NCBI GenBank assembly: GCA_002862785.1
Contig: PKDZ01000018.1
Span: forward strand, 1 to 64,000
DNA from: Flavobacteriales bacterium
GTDB lineage: Bacteria > Bacteroidota > Bacteroidia > Flavobacteriales_D > Sanyastnellaceae
Direction of reading: 5' to 3'
Length of the DNA stretch: 64,000 nucleotides
Positions 44,803 to 52,243 of this stretch are shown in pieces. The notes beneath the pieces are model-generated. The model was not told the origin of the DNA. It did not search any database and worked only from the letters and a program-made list of their open reading frames with translations. A program made the translations under genes and the position numbers. Within the stretch, counting starts at the first letter, position 1. Each line of letters opens with the position of its first letter.

Positions 44803-47688
44803 TTAGTGGACGATGAGCGGGCTGCGGAACACGCCATTCGGGCTGTTGCCCTTGACGAAGTAAGTTCCGGCGGCCCAATGTCCGACCGCAATCGGCATGC
44901 GGTGCTGACCGGCTGCCAGTTGGCCCTCATGCAGGACGGCAATCTCTGCGCCTCGGGCGTCGAAGACCGAGATGCGCATCTGACCGTCGATGAGAACGTC
45001 GAGGTCCATCCAGGTCATGTCCCGGGCCGGCATCGGCGCGAGGGAGAAGGAGGCCAGCAGGTCGGATTCGACCACGGCGTTGGCGGTGGATCCGAACCGG
45101 AGAACCGGCAGGGTCTGTCCCGCCTGTCCCAGTTCTTCGCCTCCATTCAGATCGAGAAGGTCTTCCGAAGCATAGACGGTGCCCTCCACCCAAAGGCGGA
45201 AGGTGACCGCGGCAGGCTCTTCGAGCAGGATGGCCATCTGGGCGGCCGTGCTGCCGGCGTGCCCCACGACGGGACGGGCGGCCACACAGGTTTCGCCGAC
45301 GAAGGCACCGATGTAGGCCTCGCCCTCCACCGGCTGTTCGTCCAGCAGGATTTCAGCCGCCACGGCGGCGGCGAAGGGAGAGCGGACCACCGTCCATCCG
45401 GTCATCTGCTGTGCTGCTTCGTCAGAGCGAAGTCCAGCGATGGCCATTCCAGGGCCGTCCTCTGAGGCGGCCTCCGGGTAGGTGAGGGTGGCCGCTTCGA
45501 GCATCCGGACCCAGTAAGAACGTCCGGGCTCCATGTCGAGCAAGCTGCTGAATTCGTTTGGGTTGGCCGGGTTCCATACGGTGCCGTTCTGGCCGTCGAT
45601 GACCGTTCCCACCACGCCGTCGATGGTGGCGAGGGCGTCTTCGACGGACATGGCCACTTGCGGAACGTAGCCGATGAGGTTCCACCCTTCGTTGAGGTCG
45701 AGCGGCGTGGACGCGGCATTGAGCGGCTCACCGGAACTCGCCCAAAGGCCGTCGGCGCTCAGCTTGATCACATAGCCGGCTGCATCGGAGTGGGTCTGCA
45801 GGGAGTTGAACACACTGGGGATGCCGGGGGTGTAGCTGCCTCCGAGGGCGAATTCATCGTCTCCCAGCACCTTGAGCAGGTCACCACCGAGGGCGTCCTC
45901 GAAGAGACTGCTGATGGCGTAGTTCTCCGGCATGACATTGGTGGAGACGTAATTCCAGCCTTCCATGGCCGAAACCTCGAGGGTCGTGGCGCTGCAGTTG
46001 GCATCGAACATCAGCGGGTCATCGAAGGAACCATACTCCCCGAAGGACATGGCGGTGAGACCAGCATCCATCGTGCATGTGGCGCATTCGTCCTGGTTGA
46101 AGAAGAGGAAGTCCACCATCTCCTCACCGCCGGCGAGATAGACGGTCATGTTGATGTAGGTCGCTCCATCAAAGTCAATGATGTCTCCAGTGCCACGCAA
46201 CTCGTCTCCCACATAGGCGGCGACAGCGTCGTCCATGTCGGCGTTTTCGCCATCGACCGTGATCAGGGCGAGCACGGTGGCCACACTCGTATAGGTCGTG
46301 GGTTCTCCCCATTCGGGACCGCAGGTGTAGTCGCAGCTGCCGTCATCATCGGTTGCCGTAGGATCGAAGTTGTTGGCCGCCTCATCGGTGCAACCGGGCA
46401 CCTCGTCGCCGTCACAGATGCCGTCACCGTCGGCGTCGGCAAGGCAGTTTCCGTCGCAGTCGAGGCCGTCCTCAGCGTAGGTGCAGGAGCCATCGTCGTC
46501 GGTGGCCGCGCCGTTGTAGTTGCAGGCCATGTCGTCGGTGCAACCGGGCACCTCGTCGCCGTCACAGATGCCGTCACCATCGGCGTCGGCGAGGCAGTTT
46601 CCGTCGCAGTCGAGGCCGTCCTCAGCATAGGTGCAGGAGCCATCGTCATCGGTGGCCGCGCCGTCGTAGTTGCAGGCCATGTCGTCGGTGCAACCGGGCA
46701 CCTCGTCGCCGTCACAGATGCCGTCACCATCGGCGTCGGCGAGGCAGTTTCCGTCGCAGTCGAAGCCGTCCTCGGCATAGGTGCAGGAACCGTCGTCGTC
46801 GGTGGCCGCGCCGTCGTAGTTGCAGGCCATGTCGTCGGTGCAACCGGGCACCTCGTCGCCGTCACAGATGCCGTCACCATCGGCGTCGGCAAGGCAGTTT
46901 CCGTCGCAGTCGAGGCCGTCCTCGGCATAGGTGCAGGAGTCATCGTCGTTGTTGGCCTCAGGATCGTAGTTGCAGGCGGTCTCATCCGTACAGCCGTCGA
47001 TCGGGGGAGGACCGCCGAGGAAGAAGGTGTCGCGGAATTCATTCGAACCATCTCCATTGATGAAGTACTGGATGTAGAGTTGCCCATCGAGATCACCTGT
47101 GGTGGTGAACTGGCCCACCAGGACTTTGAGGTCGTCCCCGGCCACGCCGTTGGCGTCGCCGTTCAGGGCGTACCATGCACCTCCGATGGCATCGTCTATG
47201 GCGATGTTGCCTCCGGGAAGGCCCCCACCAGTGTCGAAATTGGTGAACCAAGGATTGTCACTCGATTGGACGGTGCTGACGTTGGCTTCTCCGGCCAGCG
47301 CATTGGGTGTTCCCGTCAGACCGATGGTGATCCACGAGTCATAAGCCAAGTCAGGGTAGACAGGGAAGAGAAGGCTGTTGATGCCGTTGGGGACTCCAGC
47401 GCCGAGGGCGGCGTGGTAGAAGTTTGTCGTGGTGTTGACGTAGGTCGGGTTGGTCGCATCGCCGGACACCGAGGAAACGAAGTCGTCGCTGTTTACCGTG
47501 GTGGCGTAGACGTGTGTCGTGCTGTAGCCGGTGAGGTCAGTAATGCCGAGGGCACCGACCAGCAGACCGATGTTTTCGTTGATCACTTCGACCTCGATGC
47601 CGTATTCCTGGGCATGGAGGGCGGGTTGGAATGGGGAGAGCAACAGCAGGGCGAGGAGGGCTGAGGTCAGGCGGAATCGTGTGGGCAT
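44803..47688 (-). CDS. Secreted modular protein (module A, GCTD repeats) with T9SS type A domain
   Basis: A 961-residue exported protein. In order: signal peptide (1-27); module A (29-227), about 84% identical by hand count to the N-terminal module of the giant protein; four 50-residue GCTD/calcium-type repeats; a beta domain (YTSVATVLALITVDGENADM); repeated WNYVSTN...WNLIGY-type segments resembling a surface domain; and a C-terminal T9SS sorting domain (FSLAPMPARDMTWMDLDVL ... YFVKGNSPNGVFRSPLIVH). The role is unknown; adhesion or calcium binding is inferred. It is divergent from adk, with about 160 bases between. Confidence 0.88.
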   Translation of the reverse strand: MPTRFRLTSALLALLLLSPFQPALHAQEYGIEVEVINENIGLLVGALGITDLTGYSTTHVYATTVNSDDFVSSVSGDATNPTYVNTTTNFYHAALGAGVPNGINSLLFPVYPDLAYDSWITIGLTGTPNALAGEANVSTVQSSDNPWFTNFDTGGGLPGGNIAIDDAIGGAWYALNGDANGVAGDDLKVLVGQFTTTGDLDGQLYIQYFINGDGSNEFRDTFFLGGPPPIDGCTDETACNYDPEANNDDDSCTYAEDGLDCDGNCLADADGDGICDGDEVPGCTDDMACNYDGAATDDDGSCTYAEDGFDCDGNCLADADGDGICDGDEVPGCTDDMACNYDGAATDDDGSCTYAEDGLDCDGNCLADADGDGICDGDEVPGCTDDMACNYNGAATDDDGSCTYAEDGLDCDGNCLADADGDGICDGDEVPGCTDEAANNFDPTATDDDGSCDYTCGPEWGEPTTYTSVATVLALITVDGENADMDDAVAAYVGDELRGTGDIIDFDGATYINMTVYLAGGEEMVDFLFFNQDECATCTMDAGLTAMSFGEYGSFDDPLMFDANCSATTLEVSAMEGWNYVSTNVMPENYAISSLFEDALGGDLLKVLGDDEFALGGSYTPGIPSVFNSLQTHSDAAGYVIKLSADGLWASSGEPLNAASTPLDLNEGWNLIGYVPQVAMSVEDALATIDGVVGTVIDGQNGTVWNPANPNEFSSLLDMEPGRSYWVRMLEAATLTYPEAASEDGPGMAIAGLRSDEAAQQMTGWTVVRSPFAAAVAAEILLDEQPVEGEAYIGAFVGETCVAARPVVGHAGSTAAQMAILLEEPAAVTFRLWVEGTVYASEDLLDLNGGEELGQAGQTLPVLRFGSTANAVVESDLLASFSLAPMPARDMTWMDLDVLIDGQMRISVFDARGAEIAVLHEGQLAAGQHRMPIAVGHWAAGTYFVKGNSPNGVFRSPLIVH
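46394..46993 (-). repeat. Four tandem 150-bp repeats
   Basis: Unit starts at 46394, 46544, 46694 and 46844 give an exact 150-base (50-residue) period. The first three units are nearly identical in DNA; the fourth is more diverged. Each encodes ADADGDGICDGDEVPGCTDD, then ACNYDG and DDDGSC. The DNA near-identity shows recent expansion or gene conversion and makes this a likely site of length variation. Confidence 0.93.
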
Positions 47689-47834
47689 GGAATTCAGTTC
47701 GTGAAGGGAAACTCCGGCACAATCCTCGGACCTTCATCGACGTTTACGAATTTCTTGTGGACCGAAATCGACAGGTTTTGAACGGGGCCTTCTCGCGCCG
47801 GTTTTGTCTGCCTGTGCGCTCATTGTGCGCACGT

Positions 47835-47842
47835 TATCTTCG
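47835..47842 (+). promoter_or_regulatory. Possible -7 promoter element for adk
   Basis: TATCTTCG ends six bases before the adk ATG. It follows a short direct repeat GTGCGC...GTGCGC (about 47815-47831). Confidence 0.4.
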
Positions 47843-47848
47843 CCGCCC

Positions 47849-48424
47849 ATGCGCAACATTGTCCTCTTCGGCCCTCCCGGGGCAGGCAAAGGCACCCAGA
47901 GTGCCCTGCTCGTCGACCACTTCGGCTTCGTCCACCTGTCCACGGGCGACATCTTCCGCGCCAACATCAAGGGGCAGACCGAGCTGGGCACGCTGGCCAA
48001 GTCTTACATGGGTCAAGGCCAACTCGTGCCGGACGACGTGACGATCCGGATGCTGGAGGATTCAGCCAATGGTCACCCCGACGCCAATGGGTTCATCTTC
48101 GACGGGTTCCCGAGAACGACGGCCCAGGCCGAGGCACTGGACCGTTTCCTGGAGGGAAAGGGGCAGTCCATTTCCGGAATGCTCGCGCTCGAGGTGGAGG
48201 AGGATGAACTCCGGGACCGGCTCGCCAAGCGGGCGGCAACCAGTGGACGGGCGGATGATGCTGACCCGGCCGTGATTCAGAAGCGCATCGATGTCTACAA
48301 CGCCGAGACGGCACCTGTCGCAGAGCATTATCGCGGCCAGGGCAAGTACCATGGCATCACCGGCATGGGGTCCATCGAGGATATCTTTGCCCGGCTTCGC
48401 GACGCCATCGACGGCCTCGCCTGA
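47849..48424 (+). CDS. adk: Adenylate kinase
   Basis: Adk interconverts ATP+AMP and 2 ADP. The 191-residue protein has the P-loop [10 protein letters not shown], the AMP-binding STGDIFRA and FDGFPRT motifs, and a short LID ([21 protein letters not shown]) without the zinc-binding insert, which is the short bacterial form. The ATG at 47849 is used; the upstream extension is not conserved-looking. It is probably co-transcribed with obg, which starts 28 bases downstream. Confidence 0.96.
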   Translation: MRNIVLFGPPGAGKGTQSALLVDHFGFVHLSTGDIFRANIKGQTELGTLAKSYMGQGQLVPDDVTIRMLEDSANGHPDANGFIFDGFPRTTAQAEALDRFLEGKGQSISGMLALEVEEDELRDRLAKRAATSGRADDADPAVIQKRIDVYNAETAPVAEHYRGQGKYHGITGMGSIEDIFARLRDAIDGLA

Positions 48425-48452
48425 GCGGGCGGTCAGCCGGCCCCGACTCTCC

Positions 48453-49451
48453 ATGGCCAACGAGAACTTCGTCGACTACGTCAAACTGTGTTGCCGCTCT
48501 GGAAAGGGCGGCGCGGGCAGCACGCACATGCACCGTGACCGGACGACCGCCAAGGGCGGACCGGACGGCGGGGATGGAGGACGGGGCGGCCATGTGATCC
48601 TGAGGGGCAATGCCCAGCATTGGACCCTGCTGCACTTGAAGTACCGGAAGCACGTGCTGGCCGGTCATGGCGATCCAGGGAGCGGCAACCGCAAGCACGG
48701 AGCGGATGGACGGGATGAGTTCTTGGACGTGCCCATCGGAACCGTCGTGCGGGACGCCGAAACGCAGGAGGTGGTGGGGGAAATCACCGAGGACGGACAG
48801 GAGTGGGTCATGGTGCCTGGAGGCCGCGGAGGCCGCGGCAACGACCACTTCAAGTCGCCGACGAACCAGACGCCACGCTACGCGCAGCCCGGCGAGGACG
48901 GTCAGGAGTTCTGGCGCATCCTCGAATTGAAGCTGCTCGCCGATGTCGGCTTGGTGGGTTTCCCCAATGCGGGCAAGTCCACGCTGCTCAGTGTGGTGAG
49001 CGCAGCCAAGCCCGAGATCGCTGATTACCCGTTCACCACGCTGCGGCCCAATTTGGGCATGGTGGCCTACCGCGGCTCCCGCAGCTTCGTGATGGCGGAC
49101 ATCCCGGGCATCATCGAGGGGGCCCACGAGGGCAAGGGGTTGGGCCTGCGGTTCCTTCGTCACATCGAGCGCAATTCGGTGCTGCTCTTCATGGTGCCGG
49201 CGGATGCCGAGGACATTCCGGAGGCGTACCGCGTGTTGCTGGGGGAGTTGGAACAATACAACCCCGAGCTCCTCGAGAAGGACCGGGTGCTCGCCATTTC
49301 GAAGTGCGATTTGCTCGACGCCGAGTTGCGGCAGGAGGTGAGTGCGACCATGGGCGACCTGCGCCACCACTATTTCAGTGCGGTGACAGGGGAGGGGGTC
49401 GACGGCCTGAAGGACCTGCTCTGGAGGGCCATCCAGGGAGGTTCGGAGTGA
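48453..49451 (+). CDS. obg: GTPase Obg (CgtA)
   Basis: Obg is an essential GTPase in 50S assembly and stress control. The 332-residue product has the glycine-rich N-terminal Obg fold ([16 protein letters not shown]), then the G domain with GFPNAGKST, the [10 protein letters not shown] switch, DIPGIIEGA and ISKCDLLD (G4; SKxD replaces NKxD). No C-terminal OCT domain is present, as in many members of this phylum. Confidence 0.96.
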   Translation: MANENFVDYVKLCCRSGKGGAGSTHMHRDRTTAKGGPDGGDGGRGGHVILRGNAQHWTLLHLKYRKHVLAGHGDPGSGNRKHGADGRDEFLDVPIGTVVRDAETQEVVGEITEDGQEWVMVPGGRGGRGNDHFKSPTNQTPRYAQPGEDGQEFWRILELKLLADVGLVGFPNAGKSTLLSVVSAAKPEIADYPFTTLRPNLGMVAYRGSRSFVMADIPGIIEGAHEGKGLGLRFLRHIERNSVLLFMVPADAEDIPEAYRVLLGELEQYNPELLEKDRVLAISKCDLLDAELRQEVSATMGDLRHHYFSAVTGEGVDGLKDLLWRAIQGGSE

Positions 49452-49466
49452 GTCCGGTCTCATCGG

Positions 49467-49474
49467 TACTTTTG
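49467..49474 (+). promoter_or_regulatory. -7 promoter element for the E1 dehydrogenase gene
   Basis: TACTTTTG is a perfect match to TAnnTTTG and lies 17 bases before the ATG at 49492. Confidence 0.55.
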
Positions 49475-49491
49475 CGCGGCACCATCAACCC

Positions 49492-51945
49492 ATGGGAACA
49501 CGACTCGCGCTCGAAACCGGGGATGACCTCCGCAAGGTGGCCCTCCATGATTACCGATTGGCCTGCATCAGCCGTGAAGCCTCGTTGCTCGGCCGGAAGG
49601 AGGTTCTGACCGGCAAGGCCAAGTTCGGCATCTTCGGAGACGGCAAGGAGGTGGCGCAGTTGGCCCTCGCCCGCCAGTTCCAGTCCGGCGACTTCCGCAG
49701 CGGATACTATCGGGATCAGACGTTGATGATGGCTGCTGGCCTGTTGTCCGTTGAGGAGTATTTCGCCCAGCTGTACGCCGACACCGACGCCACCCGCGAG
49801 CCCATGACGGCGGGCCGTCAGATGAACGGCCATTTCGGCTCGGCCTTGGTGGGACCGGATGGCCATTTCCTCAACCACACCAAGCAGCCGAACAGTTCGA
49901 TTGACCTGTCGCCCACTGCGAGCCAGATGCCACGTCTGTTGGGCCTGGCCCATGCGAGCAAACATTACCGCGCCCTCGGCAAGCTGATGAAGAAGGCCGG
50001 ATTCAAGACCAAGGGCTTCACGCAGGGAGGCAATGAGGTCGCCTTCGGCACCATCGGCGACGCGTCGACTTCCGAGGGCATGTTCTGGGAGACCATGAAT
50101 GCGGCGGCGGTCCTTGGTGTTCCGCTCTGCATGAGCGTATGGGACGATGGCTACGGCATTTCGGTCCCGAAGAAATTCCAGACGGCCCGGGAGAGCATTT
50201 CGCAGGCCTTGGCCGGCATGGCCTACGGTTCGGAGCCCGGCGGAGCAGGGGATGGTGGCGTTTCCCTCGCCGAAGCCGAAGCGGAGTTGCCTGGAGGGGG
50301 CATCGTCATCCTCAAGGTGCGCGCCTGGGACTACCCGGCGCTGTTGTTGACCTATGAGCGGGCGGTCCGCATCTGTCGGGAGCGCCACGTGCCCGTGCTC
50401 GTCCACGTGGAGGAATGCACCCAGCCGCAAGGGCACAGCACCAGCGGATCGCACGAGCGCTACAAGACGCCGGAGCGATTGGCCTGGGCGGAAGAATTCG
50501 ATTGCATCCGTCAGCTTGGTCGGTTCCTCGTGATGGAGGGGGCGGCCACAGAGGAGGAGTTGGACGCCATTCGCGCCGATTCCAAGAAGGCGGTGCGCGA
50601 CGAGCAGAAGGCGGCGTGGGCTGCGGTCCGCCAAGCCCTCGACGGGGAGCGGGACACGGCGGTGGAGTTGATGCGCGCCATTCCTGAATGTGCGGATGCG
50701 GCCGATGCACTCGCCAAGACCACGGATCCCATCCGCCGGGATGTGCACGCCGCCGTGCGCCGGGCTCTGCACGACACGGCCAGTCACCCGTCCGAGGGGC
50801 GGACGGCACTGAAGCGTTGGCTCGAGGTCCAGCGGGCACGCTGCGCCGAGATCTTCGGGGGCGGACTCCACGCTTCCGGGGATCACGATGCGCTGCAGGT
50901 GGAGCCTGTGGCCGCGCGCTATGACACCGAGGAAACCGTCGATGGACGGGTGGTGTTGCGGGACAACTTCAAGGCCCTGTTCGAGCGCCATCCGGAGCTC
51001 CTCACCTTCGGAGAGGACACGGGCAAGATTGGCGGAGTCAACCAAGCGATGGAGGGCATGCAGGAGGCCTTTGGGCCGGACCGCGTTTCGGACACCGGCA
51101 TCCGGGAGTGCACCATCATCGGGCAGGGCATCGGTCTCGCCATGCGGGGCCTTCGCCCTATCGCCGAGATCCAGTATCTCGATTACCTCTACTACGCCCT
51201 GCAGATCATGCGGGACGATCTGGCTACGATCTACTACCGCAGCGCCGGCACCCAGCGGGCTCCGCTCATCGTCCGGACCCGGGGCCACCGCCTCGAGGGC
51301 ATCTGGCACGCCGGCAGCCCGATGGGGGCCATCATCCACAGCATTCGCGGCATGCACGTTTGCGTGCCCCGCAACATGACCGAGGCCGCCGGGATGTACA
51401 ACACGCTGATGGCCGCTGGGGAACCGGCGCTGGTCGTCGAGTGCCTCAATGGCTACCGCTCCAAGGAGCGCATGCCATCCAACCTGGGAGAATTCCGCGT
51501 TCCGCTCGGCGAACCCGAGGTGATTCGGGAGGGAACGGACGTGACGGTGGTTTCGTACGGAAGCACGCTGAACCTGTGCAGTCAAGCGGCCGAGAGGTTG
51601 TCGGAGCTGGGGGTGGAAGCCGAGCTCATCGACGTCCGGACGCTCCTGCCGTTCGACCGGACCGACGCCATCGCCCGCAGTGTAGCCAAGACGCACCGCG
51701 TCCTCTTCATCGATGAGGATGTGCCCGGCGGGGCCACAGCCTACATGCTCGAGCGGACCCTCGCCGGCAGCGATCTGTGGATTCACCTCGACGCAGCGCC
51801 CCAGACGCTGTCCGCGGCCCCGCACCTGCCGGCTTATGGCACGGACGGGGATTACTTCTCGAAGCCGTCCGTGGACGACATCGTCGAGCGGGTCCACGCT
51901 ATGGTGGCGGAAGACGACCCATCTGGACATCCCGACCTGATCTGA
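49492..51945 (+). CDS. Fused alpha+beta E1 component of a 2-oxoacid (branched-chain type) dehydrogenase
   Basis: An 817-residue fusion of the E1 alpha and beta subunits, as is common in Bacteroidota. The alpha half (1 to about 400) has the thiamine diphosphate motif from GDASTSEGMFW (189-199) to the WDDGYGIS end. The beta half (about 485-800) has LLTFGEDTGKIGGV, IRECTIIGQGIGLAMRGLRPIAEIQYLDYL and VPGGATAYMLE. It decarboxylates branched-chain 2-oxoacids (by family) and transfers the acyl group to a lipoyl E2 not in this window. E3 is probably LpdA. It is followed after two bases by a small S4 gene. Confidence 0.93.
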   Translation: MGTRLALETGDDLRKVALHDYRLACISREASLLGRKEVLTGKAKFGIFGDGKEVAQLALARQFQSGDFRSGYYRDQTLMMAAGLLSVEEYFAQLYADTDATREPMTAGRQMNGHFGSALVGPDGHFLNHTKQPNSSIDLSPTASQMPRLLGLAHASKHYRALGKLMKKAGFKTKGFTQGGNEVAFGTIGDASTSEGMFWETMNAAAVLGVPLCMSVWDDGYGISVPKKFQTARESISQALAGMAYGSEPGGAGDGGVSLAEAEAELPGGGIVILKVRAWDYPALLLTYERAVRICRERHVPVLVHVEECTQPQGHSTSGSHERYKTPERLAWAEEFDCIRQLGRFLVMEGAATEEELDAIRADSKKAVRDEQKAAWAAVRQALDGERDTAVELMRAIPECADAADALAKTTDPIRRDVHAAVRRALHDTASHPSEGRTALKRWLEVQRARCAEIFGGGLHASGDHDALQVEPVAARYDTEETVDGRVVLRDNFKALFERHPELLTFGEDTGKIGGVNQAMEGMQEAFGPDRVSDTGIRECTIIGQGIGLAMRGLRPIAEIQYLDYLYYALQIMRDDLATIYYRSAGTQRAPLIVRTRGHRLEGIWHAGSPMGAIIHSIRGMHVCVPRNMTEAAGMYNTLMAAGEPALVVECLNGYRSKERMPSNLGEFRVPLGEPEVIREGTDVTVVSYGSTLNLCSQAAERLSELGVEAELIDVRTLLPFDRTDAIARSVAKTHRVLFIDEDVPGGATAYMLERTLAGSDLWIHLDAAPQTLSAAPHLPAYGTDGDYFSKPSVDDIVERVHAMVAEDDPSGHPDLI

Positions 51946-51947
51946 CC

Positions 51948-52169
51948 GTGGAGACCATCGCGTTCACCCTGCGCACCGACATCATTGACCTTTTGCAGTT
52001 GCTCAAGGCCACGGGCCTTTGTGCGACCGGGGGAGAAGCCAAATGGGCGGTGGCGGAGGAGCGTGTCCAGGTCAATGGGGAGGTTGAATTCCGTAAGCGG
52101 CGGAAACTTCGGGCTGGCGATGTGGTGGAGCTCGACGGTCAATTCCGCGTGGACATCGTTTCGGCCTGA
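51948..52169 (+). CDS. Small S4-domain RNA-binding protein
   Basis: A 73-residue protein that is essentially one S4 domain: DLLQLLKATGLCATGGEAKWAV, ERVQVNGEVEFRKRRKLRAGDVVELDG. It resembles the YbcJ/RlbA type of small RNA-binding protein linked to ribosome work. The start is a GTG two bases after the E1 stop codon, which indicates a shared message even though the functions differ. Confidence 0.9.
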   Translation: METIAFTLRTDIIDLLQLLKATGLCATGGEAKWAVAEERVQVNGEVEFRKRRKLRAGDVVELDGQFRVDIVSA

Positions 52170-52243
52170 GCGACGGGATTTCGTCGCATATTGCCGCTTG
52201 TCCTGGACGTGCGCCGGGAACACCACCTAAGATTCGCTCATCC

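Noticed and set aside
46394-46993. CRISPR-like periodic repeat
   Set aside because: The period is 150 bases, in frame with a coding sequence, without variable spacers or cas genes.
18670-47604. Inverted module A copies as a recombination pair able to flip about 28 kb
   Set aside because: Protein identity is high, but DNA differs at many third positions and long perfect stretches are missing, so efficient homologous inversion is unlikely.
41766-47664. Long opposite-strand frames over the amylase gene (701 codons) and the 44803 gene (668 codons)
   Set aside because: Same explanation: both are shadows of strongly biased coding sequence, with low-complexity translations and no motifs.
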